DNA of 45,745 nt. Source: Lysinibacillus sp. (GTDB lineage: Bacteria > Bacillota > Bacilli > Bacillales_A > Planococcaceae). The stretch is taken from the NCBI GenBank assembly GCA_031181585.1, contig JAPSKP010000007.1, forward strand, positions 25,108 through 70,852. Direction: 5' to 3'. Made by a program: the position numbers and the translations under genes. Shown one piece after another: positions 16,918 through 25,508 of the stretch (position 1 is its first letter; the number at the start of each line of letters is the position of its first letter). Below the pieces are notes generated by a model, which did no database searches, was not told the origin of the DNA, and saw only the letters and a list, made by a program, of their open reading frames with translations.

Positions 16918-18092
16918 GTCAATAATAATGTCAGTTCAGTAACAACAAGGATAATTACCGGCGTGATAAGGAAGAATGGCTGGCCTATACTGCATACCGC
17001 CACTATCGCCGCCTGCAGTATAAGGAAGAATCGCAGCAGCGTCGCTACAGCTTCCAGGCGCTGCTCCTTTCGCACAGGGAATAACATGTCCATCCGGAAC
17101 TCTATGGATGAAAGCAGTGCATACTTTAATTGAATCGTTGTCGCGAATGCCAACGCTCCCGCTACCACCCAAGCTACTACTGGAATATCTACGAATGCAA
17201 CAATTAAAGCAGAGATTGCTGTCAAACGCACCCAGAGATAGAAATGGTCATCTGTACGTATAAACGTCCTGAACACAAGGTATAGCTGTGTCTTTTCCTT
17301 TTTAAATGGAATCCAGCTATACAGAAAGTCAAGCCAGGCTCTTCGGCGGACTGACCCGCGAAGATGTGGCACCTCAGTGAAATAATTGGCGAACCGGTAG
17401 AAGCGCATCATACGATTTTGCTCTAATTTTACAAAATGCTCATATGGTACAGGCTGTCCTTTCACCCTCTTCATCAGCGCTATGTTATAAGCGAGAAGGA
17501 TGATGACAAAAAGTGCTCCCATCCATAGACTGTTTTCTAATATAGTCTGAAGTGTCAAAATAGAGATCACAAGACGTGCCGCCCAGTCGATCCATACATG
17601 CTGTCCGCGATTTCCATAACGGTAATTGAATTCTATTTGGATATTAAGGTACTTCAAGATGATGACAAACAATAATCCTGACCATACTTGAGCAGCAGAA
17701 AGATCTGTGACTGCATTCAGCAATGGAACAGCAATAATATAAGCAACTGCCGGTAGTAATGCTTGAGAAATGAAAGTCCAGTTCAGCGCTTTTTTAAAAT
17801 ACAGGCGCATTTTCGTTTCAAGGGGCAGCAAATACACCTGATCAGGCTCGCGTATTAACGTCGTAGGCGCACTGAAGGATAAAATCCCTCCGATAATGAC
17901 GGCAACCAGCCATTCAGCAGGAAAATCATTCGGCGCTGCTTTTAACCATTCGCTATATTGATAGCCTGCCGCCCCGACCGCAAAGACAAAGACGATTGCC
18001 AAATGACCCGTAAATACGAAGCGCATATATTTTTGCACTTCTCCTATATAATGTAGAAAACGCTTTGACCAAATACTGTGCATGCTATTCAC
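16896..18092 (-). CDS. ecsB: ABC transporter permease EcsB
   Basis: This is the membrane subunit of the Ecs transporter, which in B. subtilis affects secretion, competence, sporulation and regulated proteolysis, and is linked to peptide pheromone export in related bacteria. About 398 residues with six to eight hydrophobic helices. The start GTG at 18092 has GGAG about 7 bases upstream; an ATG at 18083 is also possible. It overlaps the ecsA stop. No ecsC follows: after the terminator comes hmoB on the other strand, unlike B. subtilis. Confidence 0.9.
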   Translation of the reverse strand: MNSMHSIWSKRFLHYIGEVQKYMRFVFTGHLAIVFVFAVGAAGYQYSEWLKAAPNDFPAEWLVAVIIGGILSFSAPTTLIREPDQVYLLPLETKMRLYFKKALNWTFISQALLPAVAYIIAVPLLNAVTDLSAAQVWSGLLFVIILKYLNIQIEFNYRYGNRGQHVWIDWAARLVISILTLQTILENSLWMGALFVIILLAYNIALMKRVKGQPVPYEHFVKLEQNRMMRFYRFANYFTEVPHLRGSVRRRAWLDFLYSWIPFKKEKTQLYLVFRTFIRTDDHFYLWVRLTAISALIVAFVDIPVVAWVVAGALAFATTIQLKYALLSSIEFRMDMLFPVRKEQRLEAVATLLRFFLILQAAIVAVCSIGQPFFLITPVIILVVTELTLLLTKNPSAS

Positions 18093-18825
18093 CTGCCTGC
18101 TCCTTCGTCATCTCGATATACAGGTCATCAAGCGTTGCGTTCGGCATCCTGAAGCTTGCACGCAAATCATCCATCGTCCCTTGTGCACGAACGCGCCCTT
18201 CATGCAGTAGAATAATGCGGTCACAATACCTCTCTGCTGTCGATAAAATATGGGTGGACATCAAAATAGAGGCCCCTTCTTGTTTTTTTGCATCCATTTG
18301 ATCAAGCAGCGACTGGATGCCGAGCGGGTCCAGACCGACAAATGGTTCATCAATGATGTAAAGGCTTGGATTTACGAGAAAAGCACACATAATCATCACC
18401 TTTTGGCGCATCCCTTTCGAAAAATGAGACGGGAACCAATTCAGCCGCTTTTCCATACGGAATTCCTTCAGCAGCTTCTCCGACCGTTCTTCTAATGTTC
18501 TTTCATCAATTCCATACGCCATAGCTGTTAAGGCCAAGTGCTCTTTTAATGTCAGTTCTTCATATAAGACCGGCGTCTCCGGGATATAAGAAAAGCTGCC
18601 GCGGTAGGCATCCATATCTTCCTGCAACGTTACACCGTTTAAGCGTATTTCTCCTTCTCTCGGTAAGAGTGTTCCGATAATGTGTTTGATTGTCGTACTT
18701 TTACCGGCACCGTTTAGCCCGATCAGCCCGACAAGCTCTCCTTTTCCAATAGTAAATGATAAATCCTTTATGACGGGCTTCCGTGTGTAGCCGCCGGAAA
18801 CATTCGATACTTGTAAAATTGTCAT
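18085..18825 (-). CDS. ecsA: ABC transporter ATP-binding protein EcsA
   Basis: The ATPase of the Ecs transporter. In 246 residues it carries Walker A GLNGAGKST at 36-44, the signature FSKGMRQKV near 138, Walker B IIDEPFVGLD and the switch histidine in STHIL. The length matches B. subtilis EcsA. It overlaps ecsB by 8 bases and is divergent from hit, the same arrangement as in B. subtilis, which supports the assignment. Confidence 0.95.
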   Translation of the reverse strand: MTILQVSNVSGGYTRKPVIKDLSFTIGKGELVGLIGLNGAGKSTTIKHIIGTLLPREGEIRLNGVTLQEDMDAYRGSFSYIPETPVLYEELTLKEHLALTAMAYGIDERTLEERSEKLLKEFRMEKRLNWFPSHFSKGMRQKVMIMCAFLVNPSLYIIDEPFVGLDPLGIQSLLDQMDAKKQEGASILMSTHILSTAERYCDRIILLHEGRVRAQGTMDDLRASFRMPNATLDDLYIEMTKEQAGE

Positions 18826-18926
18826 TATTTCACTCCTGTTCTTGTCCTTAGTTTATCAAAAAGTTAGAAAACATTCAGTCGGCATATGCTAAAATAGATG
18901 AAAATAGATGGAAAGGATGATTCAAG

Positions 18927-19340
18927 ATGAGCGATTGCCTATTCTGTAAAATTGTTAATGGCGATATCCCCAGTACAAAAGTTTATGAGGATGAACATGT
19001 ATACGCCTTTATGGACATCATGCCATTAACGAAGGGACATACACTGCTGATTCCCAAAACACACTGTCCGGATCTTTTTGAAATGCCGGAGGAAATAGCG
19101 GCCAATCTTTATAAAGCGGCTCCGAAAGTCGCAAAGGCAATCAAGCTTGCGTTCAATCCGGTAGGTATGAACACGGTAAACAATAACGGCGCAGCTGCAG
19201 GTCAGACGGTATTCCACTATCACCTGCATCTTATTCCACGTTATGATGAAACAGACGGCCTGAAAGTCGGGTGGGAATCCAAAAAATTTGAAATGGATGA
19301 ATTGGCTAACTTTTCGGAGGCTATTAAGTCCAACCTGTAG
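18927..19340 (+). CDS. hit: HIT family nucleotide hydrolase
   Basis: A histidine-triad hydrolase of the HinT branch that cleaves adenosine phosphoramidate-type substrates in the cytoplasm. The 137-residue protein starts CLFCKIVNG and carries the triad HYHLHLI near residues 96-102, as well as NNGAAAGQTVFH before it. The ATG follows GGAAAGGATGA. It is divergent from ecsA, as in B. subtilis. The physiological substrate is not known. Confidence 0.94.
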   Translation: MSDCLFCKIVNGDIPSTKVYEDEHVYAFMDIMPLTKGHTLLIPKTHCPDLFEMPEEIAANLYKAAPKVAKAIKLAFNPVGMNTVNNNGAAAGQTVFHYHLHLIPRYDETDGLKVGWESKKFEMDELANFSEAIKSNL

Positions 19341-19356
19341 CTTTTATGTTATCAGA

Positions 19357-19380
19357 TGTCCCTCTCTTCTTTGAGGGACA
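19357..19380 (+). other. Hairpin after hit without a T-run
   Basis: TGTCCCTC at 19357-19364 pairs with GAGGGACA at 19373-19380, but AGTCATAAAT follows instead of Ts, so it is not a standard terminator. Confidence 0.4.
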
Positions 19381-19526
19381 AGTCATAAATCTACCTGCTA
19401 TGCCTCATGTATAATGATAGAGTGTTACTTCTTAATTTTACATCCACTCTATGAAATAATATGAGAGTAATTGATTTTTAGAAGATTCAGTCGTAAAATT
19501 CAATATAAGTTTTCGCTAATGGCAAT

Positions 19527-19574
19527 GAGAGCACATTAGGAGAACCGAGACTAGAAAAGTTTAGAGGAGACGAG
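19527..19574 (+). promoter_or_regulatory. TRAP-like (G/T)AG triplet array over the trpP ribosome site
   Basis: GAG or TAG triplets occur at 19527, 19537, 19540, 19547, 19552, 19562, 19567 and 19572, the last ones covering the AGAGGAG ribosome site just before the ATG. In B. subtilis tryptophan-bound TRAP binds such repeats and blocks trpP translation. Spacers are 0-7 bases rather than all 2-3, so binding would need a test. Confidence 0.6.
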
Positions 19575-19578
19575 AAAA

Positions 19579-20106
19579 ATGAATACAAAAAATTTAGTTT
19601 TGATGGCGCTTTTAGTTGGTGTAGGTGCAGCTCTTTATGTGATGATTCCTGGAATCAGCGGGGGCATGAAGCCCGACTTCATGCTGACGATGATGTTCAT
19701 AGGGATTCTATTATTCCCTGCTGTTAAAGAAACTTTCCTGCTGGGAATTTCTACAGGCATTATTTCAGGCTTGTTCTCTACATTCCCAGGAGGCTTTGTA
19801 CCAAATGTAATCGATAAATTTGTAACAGCTTTCGTATTTTTTGCTGTCGTGGCGGCGATTCGCCATTTCGCACAGAAAATTGCGGTTGCAACCGTTTTGA
19901 TCGGGCTGGGCACTATTTTATCAGGAAGCGTATTTTTGTTAATGGCCTTACTATTAACAGAAGTCCCGGTTGATTTTGCTGTCCTGTTTGCAACAGTAGT
20001 ACTTCCTGCTGTCGCTCTAAATGCGATTGCCTTTGTGATCATCTATCCGATTATGATCGGTCTCATTAAGCGTTCAAATTTCAAAACTTCTGTATCACAA
20101 GCCTAG
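19579..20106 (+). CDS. trpP: Tryptophan transporter TrpP
   Basis: A 175-residue membrane protein with about five hydrophobic helices (for example LVLMALLVGVGAALYVMIPG and LFATVVLPAVALNAIAFVII), matching B. subtilis TrpP (YhaG, 172 residues), which imports tryptophan. The ATG is 4 bases after the last GAG of a TRAP-like triplet array that covers the ribosome site. Position between hit and yhaH/scoC agrees with B. subtilis, although serC is absent from its usual place beside it and lies 5 kb downstream here. Confidence 0.87.
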   Translation: MNTKNLVLMALLVGVGAALYVMIPGISGGMKPDFMLTMMFIGILLFPAVKETFLLGISTGIISGLFSTFPGGFVPNVIDKFVTAFVFFAVVAAIRHFAQKIAVATVLIGLGTILSGSVFLLMALLLTEVPVDFAVLFATVVLPAVALNAIAFVIIYPIMIGLIKRSNFKTSVSQA

Positions 20107-20121
20107 CGTAGATACCTTATA

Positions 20122-20172
20122 CCTGCTGTATTGATAACAATCTATCAGGAGATTTTCTCCCTTTACAGCAGG
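20122..20172 (+). other. Branched RNA structure in the trpP 3' region
   Basis: CCTGCTGTA (20122-20130) pairs with TACAGCAGG (20164-20172). Inside lie two further hairpins, TGATA-ACAATC-TATCA (20132-20147) and GGAGA-TTT-TCTCC (20148-20160), which together make a three-way junction. A standard terminator follows. Confidence 0.5.
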
Positions 20173-20187
20173 CACCATTCGAGAAAG

Positions 20188-20215
20188 AAGCTGTCCTTTT
20201 TGGGCAGCTTTTTTT
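20188..20215 (+). terminator. trpP terminator
   Basis: AAGCTGTCC pairs with GGGCAGCTT around a 5-nt loop and is followed by a run of Ts. Confidence 0.88.
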
Positions 20216-20324
20216 CATTTTGTTATTTCCTTTTTCATGGTTTAATAAGGATATGAGTGGGAAAGATACTGAAATAAGCTGAAAAACCTACTGTAGACTC
20301 ACATTTAACAAAGGAGATGACAAT

Positions 20325-20702
20325 ATGAAGGCAAAAACGTTTTTGACAGGATTATCAATAGGGGTTTTCGCCGGCATAGCTACGGCAATCGTAACAGCAC
20401 CCCAACCCGGCCAGCAGCTGCGTTCAACAATCGCCCGCAATGCAGCCATTTTTAAACATCAGCTCGCTGACATTAAAAATGAAACAACAAATGTAAAACA
20501 ATCTATTACCGCTTTTACTGGTGAAGCGAAAAATAATATACCAAAAATAATAAATGAAATGAAAGATACTATTACAAACTTCAAGAATGATATTGAGCCG
20601 GAAACAGCAAAACTAAAACAAGAAATCGAAAATTTACAGAATTCCATCGGCGAAATCGAGAAAAATCTTTCGCAAAACAGAAAAGAAGAAAGTAATAACT
20701 AA
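20325..20702 (+). CDS. yhaH: YtxH-domain protein YhaH
   Basis: A 125-residue protein with one N-terminal membrane helix rich in Gly/Ala (FLTGLSIGVFAGIATAIVTAP, then PG), followed by a long charged coiled coil with many Lys, Glu and Asn. This is the YtxH/YhaH general-stress-type layout. It sits between trpP and scoC as in B. subtilis. The ATG follows AAAGGAGATGAC. The molecular function is unknown; the protein is probably membrane-anchored facing the cytoplasm. Confidence 0.85.
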   Translation: MKAKTFLTGLSIGVFAGIATAIVTAPQPGQQLRSTIARNAAIFKHQLADIKNETTNVKQSITAFTGEAKNNIPKIINEMKDTITNFKNDIEPETAKLKQEIENLQNSIGEIEKNLSQNRKEESNN

Positions 20703-20882
20703 TAGAACACATAGTTATTTGTACCTAAATATGTATTCTATTTTGCAATATTTTTATCATTATTAACCTACTAAATTGCAACTTTAAATCGCATTTCAAT
20801 TATTTAATTTTTCTAACTTTAAACTTTTTTCTTTTATTGCTATAATATTTTCAAAACGCTATGAAAGAAGAAGGTGATTGCA

Positions 20883-21437
20883 ATGTCTGAGGAATTATAC
20901 ACAATGAAAGAGGCTATGCTATATAGTCAACGCATTGCTCAGCTATCTAAAGCTCTTTGGAAAGCTGTCGAAAAAGATTGGCAAAATTGGATCAAACCTT
21001 ATGACTTAAACATCAATGAGCACCATATTTTATGGATTGCGTTCCATTTAAAAGGTGCTTCTATTTCTGATGTCGCAAAGTTTGGGGTAATGCATGTATC
21101 TACTGCGTTTAACTTCTCTAAAAAACTGGAAGAGCGAGGGCTGCTCAAGTTTTCTAAACGAGATGATGATAAGCGTAATACGTATGTAGAGCTAACAGAA
21201 TCCGGCAATGATTTGATCCTTCTCATGTATGAACATTATCATGATACGCAGCATTCAATCCTTACTGGTTCTTTAGCTTTAAAAGAATTATATGGACGCT
21301 TCCCTGAGTTTTTAGATGTCATGGCAGTCATCCGTAATATATATGGTGATGATTTTATCGAAATTTTTGAACGCTCATTTGATAACTTTAAAGAAAGCTT
21401 AGATAAGGTGGAAGAGAAGGCTTCTATTCCACAATAA
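20883..21437 (+). CDS. scoC: Transition-state regulator ScoC (Hpr), MarR family
   Basis: A winged-helix repressor of protease, sporulation and peptide-transport genes. The 184-residue protein matches B. subtilis ScoC closely through the DNA-binding part: [40 protein letters not shown] and [12 protein letters not shown]. The ATG at 20883 follows AAGGTGAT; a GTG at 20874 is less well placed. The gene stands alone between yhaH and a DUF3267-like gene and ends in a clear terminator. It is 1.3 kb upstream of the prsA foldase gene, whose substrates include the proteases ScoC represses in B. subtilis. Confidence 0.95.
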   Translation: MSEELYTMKEAMLYSQRIAQLSKALWKAVEKDWQNWIKPYDLNINEHHILWIAFHLKGASISDVAKFGVMHVSTAFNFSKKLEERGLLKFSKRDDDKRNTYVELTESGNDLILLMYEHYHDTQHSILTGSLALKELYGRFPEFLDVMAVIRNIYGDDFIEIFERSFDNFKESLDKVEEKASIPQ

Positions 21438-21443
21438 TGAGAA

Positions 21444-21475
21444 AAGAGTGTATACTTTCTGTACACTCTTTTTAT
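21444..21475 (+). terminator. scoC terminator
   Basis: AAGAGTGTA pairs with TACACTCTT and is followed by Ts. Confidence 0.85.
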
Positions 21476-21660
21476 TTTGCTCAGTGGATTTTTTTCATGG
21501 GCTTTGCTATATTAATTGTTGCTGTTTACGAAAAGTCGCAGCTTGCCTTTGATACTTGCTGAAGGACAGTTATATTTTTAGAGCGCATGATTTTGAACTA
21601 TTCCGGTCATTCTGTAGAGGATAAAGGCACACATATTTTCATTAACGGGGTAATATATGT

Positions 21661-22227
21661 ATGAATTGTATAAAAACCATTAACATCGAATATGAATATG
21701 GGACACCACGCGTTTTTTTGCTAACAGGTCTTACCTTTATTCTTACTTTCTGTTTTTCTTACATTTTGATAGGTCTTACTCATACGAACGCTCATTCTGA
21801 CGTGCATTTTTTCCAATTCGCGTTCACTTTTTTTCTTCTTTACCCAGTGCATAAGCTTATTCACTATTTATCTTTGTTAAATTATAGAAAGTCGCTTTCT
21901 TACCGAATTAAAATCAAATTTTCCTTTATACCAATTTTGCATATGCGGCTGCAAGATCCTATTCCTAAAAGAAGATACATTTTCTCACTGCTTGCACCTT
22001 TCTGCACTTTGAACCCGCTTTTTGTTGCAGGAGCCTTGGTGTGGCCGGTATTTTCTCATTATTTCTGTTTATTATTCGCTCTTCATTGCAGTATTTGCCT
22101 GCTTGACTTGCTGTATGTAAAAGATTTATGGAAAGCTCCTAAAAATGCTATAATCGAGGAAACACCGAGAGGATACGAAATTTTGATTCCATCTTGTTCG
22201 GAAGGTAGCTCAAACTTGTCTCCATAA
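21661..22227 (+). CDS. DUF3267-like membrane protein
   Basis: A 188-residue protein with about four hydrophobic helices. The order (scoC, this gene, small membrane protein, prsA) and the helix followed by VHKLIHYLS resemble the DUF3267 family (compare B. subtilis YhaJ), whose members carry a zinc-protease-like HExxH. Here the motif reads HKLIH, so the glutamate normally needed for catalysis is lysine. It is therefore either non-catalytic or from another family. The ATG has only a weak ribosome site (GGGG 10 bases upstream), so the start is uncertain. Confidence 0.6.
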   Translation: MNCIKTINIEYEYGTPRVFLLTGLTFILTFCFSYILIGLTHTNAHSDVHFFQFAFTFFLLYPVHKLIHYLSLLNYRKSLSYRIKIKFSFIPILHMRLQDPIPKRRYIFSLLAPFCTLNPLFVAGALVWPVFSHYFCLLFALHCSICLLDLLYVKDLWKAPKNAIIEETPRGYEILIPSCSEGSSNLSP

Positions 22228-22274
22228 TGCGTCATTTGATATTCTTGAAGAAGCGATAGAGGGGAGGAATAGAA

Positions 22275-22460
22275 TTGCTACTTTTAATCGTAGTGCTATT
22301 CTCAGTATTTTATTTATTCCAAATTAACCGCATGACATATGCGCTATGTATGCGTCGTGAAATTCCCGAAGAACGACACCCGAAAATTTTCCGTACAATT
22401 AATGTACTCATTACCATCTTGTTAGTTTCGTTTTATGTGGAAGTATTATTTGCAGTTTAA
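22275..22460 (+). CDS. Small membrane protein, function unknown
   Basis: A 61-residue protein with a TTG start behind a strong GGGGAGG site. Two hydrophobic helices (about 1-16 and 43-60) flank a charged middle with CMRREIPEERHPKIFR. I do not recognise a family. It is followed by a good terminator and preceded closely by the DUF3267-like gene, with which it may be co-transcribed. Confidence 0.72.
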   Translation: MLLLIVVLFSVFYLFQINRMTYALCMRREIPEERHPKIFRTINVLITILLVSFYVEVLFAV

Positions 22461-22464
22461 AAAG

Positions 22465-22500
22465 ACGAGATTTGCTACATAGCAGATCTCGCCTTTTTTA
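22465..22500. terminator. Terminator between the small membrane gene and yjcZ-like gene
   Basis: CGAGATTTGCTA pairs with AGCAGATCTCG around CAT, flanked by As on the left and Ts on the right, so it can serve both converging genes. Confidence 0.87.
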
Positions 22501-22516
22501 TTTCTACATTTTCAAA

Positions 22517-22621
22517 TTAGTAGATAAATGCAGCCCCTACAATAATCAATAAAATGAATAGGACCACGAGTAAAGCAAAGCCAGAACCATAACCACCACC
22601 AGCGTAGCCTCCACCGCTCAT
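22517..22621 (-). CDS. YjcZ family small sporulation protein
   Basis: A 34-residue peptide: a Gly/Tyr-rich head (MSGGGYAGGGYGSG) and one hydrophobic helix ending in VGAAFIY. This is the pattern of YjcZ-type spore peptides (compare B. subtilis YjcZ/YczN). The ATG follows AAGGAGG at normal spacing. It is a single gene, convergent with the small membrane gene and divergent from prsA. It indicates a spore former. Confidence 0.88.
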   Translation of the reverse strand: MSGGGYAGGGYGSGFALLVVLFILLIIVGAAFIY

Positions 22622-22765
22622 ATCTCACACCTCCTTTACTACCTTATATGCTATGCATGCCGGAATGTAAAAGTTAGGCAGTTGACGTGTGAAACCATTT
22701 TGTTTTTTTTTCGTTTATGTTATAGTATCTATTGCATTGTAAAAAATGTTAGGAGAGTTTGAATT

Positions 22766-23599
22766 ATGAAAAAAACGTTTTACGCTTTGACATTTGCAGC
22801 ATCTCTTGGATTGGCTGCCTGCAGCAATCCTGGTGACGAAGTGGTCGTTAAAACTGAAGTAGGCGACATCACACAAGATGAGTTTTATAATGAAATCAAA
22901 AAGCTTGCAGGTGATCAATTACTTCAGCAAGTTGTCATTGATAAAATTTTAAATGACAAATACGAAGTGACTGATAAAGAAATCCAAGAGCAGTATGACA
23001 CATATGCAGAGCAATATGGTGATCAGATGGGCGCTGCTTTAGAGGCTAACGGCTTAACGGAAGAAACTTTCAAGCAAAACATCCGATTCAGCTTACTGCA
23101 GGAAAAAGCAAAGGCTGAAGTGGAAGTAAGCGATGAAGAAGTGCAAAAATACTATGAACAAGCTAGCCAAGAGCTGCATGCTCGTCATATTTTAGTAGCA
23201 ACTGAGGAAGAAGCAAGAGCCATTATCGAAGAGCTGAAAAATGGCGGCGACTTTGCTGCAATTGCGAAGGAAAAATCAACAGATACAGCTTCTGGCGCTA
23301 AAGGCGGCGACCTAGGTTGGTTCTCTGTCGGCACTATGGTGGAAGAATTCAATGATGCGGCATACGCTCTTGAGCTAAACACAATTTCTGAGCCTGTAAA
23401 ATCTGATTTTGGCTACCACATTATCGAAGTATTAGAAAAACGTGACGTAGAAGGCTACGGTACACTTGAAGAGAAAAAAGAAGAAATTACTGAAACAGTA
23501 CGTGCTAAAAAAGCGGACTGGCCTACTATTCAAGCAAAATTAGTTGAAGATGCGAAAGTAGAGGTAAAAGACAAAGACTTAGAAGACGCTTTTAAATAA
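22766..23599 (+). CDS. prsA: Foldase lipoprotein PrsA
   Basis: An extracytoplasmic membrane-anchored peptidyl-prolyl isomerase that helps exported proteins fold. The 277-residue precursor has a lipoprotein signal ending LAACS (Cys19), an N-terminal chaperone region, a parvulin domain (about 133-225) with ELHARHILVATEEEA, GGDLGWFSVG and FGYHIIEVL, and a charged C-terminal helix. The length is close to B. subtilis PrsA (292). The ATG follows AGGAGAG. The place near scoC and yhaM is conserved. Confidence 0.95.
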   Translation: MKKTFYALTFAASLGLAACSNPGDEVVVKTEVGDITQDEFYNEIKKLAGDQLLQQVVIDKILNDKYEVTDKEIQEQYDTYAEQYGDQMGAALEANGLTEETFKQNIRFSLLQEKAKAEVEVSDEEVQKYYEQASQELHARHILVATEEEARAIIEELKNGGDFAAIAKEKSTDTASGAKGGDLGWFSVGTMVEEFNDAAYALELNTISEPVKSDFGYHIIEVLEKRDVEGYGTLEEKKEEITETVRAKKADWPTIQAKLVEDAKVEVKDKDLEDAFK

Positions 23600-23807
23600 G
23601 CACTCAGTCCAGTCTTACTCCCCAGCTATGACAAGGGCTTTTAGACAAGCTGACAATGTATACACTCCCGAAGAGGCTGCAGACCATATGATCTTCTCGG
23701 TGTACTCTTGTCATTTATGCTTCGCTGCACATCTTGCATAGAAGCCCAAAAGCGGATAACTGCTTCTCTTTTATCACAAGGGGTCTTTACTTATTTCCAT
23801 ACTAACA

Positions 23808-23845
23808 AAAGATGCGGCGGGGATTATTCCCCTGCCGCATCTTTT
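23808..23845. terminator. Terminator between prsA and yjdM
   Basis: GATGCGGC-GGGGA pairs with TCCCC-T-GCCGCATC, with As before and Ts after, so it can work in both directions for the converging genes. The 208 bases between prsA and it hold nothing recognisable. Confidence 0.88.
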
Positions 23846-23870
23846 TGCCTTTACGAAAATCCTTCAATTG

Positions 23871-24209
23871 TTAGATTTTCTTTACAAACTCCGACTTCAG
23901 CTTCATCCCGCCAAAGCCATCAATTTTACAGTCAATATTATGATCGCCCTCTACTAGACGAATGCCTTTTACCTTTGTCCCCTGTTTCAAAGCCTGGGAG
24001 CTCCCTTTGACCTTCAAATCTTTAATGACTGTAACCGTGTCGCCATCCTGAAGCAAGTTGCCGTTTGCATCACGTACTACCAGCCCTTCCTCAGTGCTTT
24101 CCCCGGCTGTCTGTGACCACTCATGGGCACACATAGGGCATACATAGTTCACACCATCTTCATATGTATATTCTCCACCGCACTGCGGGCAATTTGGTAA
24201 ATTTTCCAT
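23871..24209 (-). CDS. Zinc-ribbon protein YjdM (PhnA)
   Basis: A 112-residue cytoplasmic protein. An N-terminal zinc ribbon has Cys7, Cys10, Cys24 and Cys27 (CPQC...CPMC), followed by an SH3-like PhnA domain containing [20 protein letters not shown]. The family was once named for alkylphosphonate use but its real role is unclear. The ATG follows GAGGAGGAAAC. It stands as a single gene between prsA and a TetR gene. Confidence 0.92.
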   Translation of the reverse strand: MENLPNCPQCGGEYTYEDGVNYVCPMCAHEWSQTAGESTEEGLVVRDANGNLLQDGDTVTVIKDLKVKGSSQALKQGTKVKGIRLVEGDHNIDCKIDGFGGMKLKSEFVKKI

Positions 24210-24452
24210 AACTGTTTCCTCCTCGCCATTTATCCCTTCTATACTGTCACAAATTTATTATTGGAACAACCGCTTTCTTCTAAAAAGAATTCGAGCTGCC
24301 CAAAAAACAAAAATCGCCGGACCAGCTCTTTCACAGATTGTTTAATAGCATGACAGGATAATTATTTTTCTATGAGCGTCCCAGCAAGATATCTCTGCCT
24401 TCATGAAAAAGAAGGAGGCCTTAAAATGACTTCCCCCCTACTTTTACCCATA

Positions 24453-25028
24453 TCATTGCGTTCGGATAATCCCCGTTTGTACAAGCTGTTTAATGGATCT
24501 GGTGAAAATCTCCTCAGGAATCTGCATATGATTTTGTAAATCAATGCTTTGGAAGATAAAGGCGATCATCAGCGCATTCGGAATTTCCTCTTTCAAAATT
24601 CCTTCTTCCTTTCCCCGATTGACCATCGTATAAAGCGGGATGTACATTTCTTTATGAAGTTCGTGTAGACGCTCCATTTTCCTTGCGATGTCTTCATTCC
24701 GCTTCGTATCAATGCCTTGGGAAAGGAAAAGAATCCGATGAAGGTCCTTTGATGCCAAGACTATATCTAATACCTCGTCCAGCTGACCCTGGAATGATTG
24801 TGTATCATCCACGTTTTTAAACGCTTCAATTATCCCTACAATATGTCCAAGCATAAAATCCACAACTAGTTCTTCTTTATTCATATAGTATTTATAAATC
24901 GCCGCCCGCGAAACGTTCAATGCTTCTGCAAGAAGGCTAATAGTATATCCCTCATACCCTGCCTCCAGAAGGAGTCTCTCTGTCTCACGAAAGATTTCCT
25001 CTGTAGTAAATTTCCTTTCTCTTCCCAC
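24453..25028 (-). CDS. TetR-family transcriptional regulator
   Basis: A repressor of about 191 residues with an N-terminal helix-turn-helix (AEALNVSRAAIYKYYMNKEEL at about 34-54, starting from the GTG) and a helical ligand-binding part. The GTG at 25028 follows GGGGTGA at normal spacing; a GTG at 25037 lacks a site. The ligand and targets are unknown. It resembles the YhgD type of the same chromosomal area of B. subtilis, but that is only a weak resemblance. It faces away from serC. Confidence 0.88.
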   Translation of the reverse strand: MGRERKFTTEEIFRETERLLLEAGYEGYTISLLAEALNVSRAAIYKYYMNKEELVVDFMLGHIVGIIEAFKNVDDTQSFQGQLDEVLDIVLASKDLHRILFLSQGIDTKRNEDIARKMERLHELHKEMYIPLYTMVNRGKEEGILKEEIPNALMIAFIFQSIDLQNHMQIPEEIFTRSIKQLVQTGIIRTQ

Positions 25029-25508
25029 TTTGTTCACCCCAATAAAGCGTTCTTCAAATGCCTTGATTATAACACTGTTCTATAGAGTTGGCACATGTTA
25101 TCGGTTATCTATCCGGCCAGACTAAAATGAGCTGATTGCCTGTATAAAGATCTACCATGAAAATATAAAGTGCCAACAAGCATTATTATCCATAGCAAAT
25201 AATCGATCTTCTTACACTGCATCATTTCTATTCTTTAGAATCGCTGCAAGACCGGGGACTTCAAATGCATTCTTCATACACCATTTGGCTTTTTCATTGA
25301 TTACAACAATTGCGTGAACAAATACGAGCATTCAACAGATTTATATGTGAAAAAGTCAGTTAAATACGAACATTTTAAACAAAATAAATGCTATTAGTAC
25401 GGTTTTTTCTTCATTTTGTCCTTTTCCCTCAAAATTATTGCGAATTTTCCCATTTATTTTGAAGAACAATATATTATAATAAATAAAACTACTGAAGGAG
25501 TGTTCCAT
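25029..25508. other. Divergent region between the TetR gene and serC
   Basis: It holds a TATAAT on the minus strand near 25070 for the TetR gene, and the CGAAC motif pair (25363-25405) upstream of serC. No open reading frame is convincing. Confidence 0.4.
25363..25405. promoter_or_regulatory. CGAAC inverted motif upstream of serC
   Basis: CGAAC at 25367-25371 within AT-rich TTAAATACGAACATTT is followed after 25 bases by the degenerate inverse GTACG (25397-25401). The same spacing is seen upstream of serA. The core resembles the PurR box (CCGAAC). Confidence 0.4.

Noticed and set aside
24415-24536. Short reading frame MTSPLLLPISLRS... with a perfect AAGGAGG site, antisense to the TetR gene end
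   Set aside because: It overlaps the conserved TetR coding end on the other strand, is only 37 codons and has no visible promoter; the site is probably chance.
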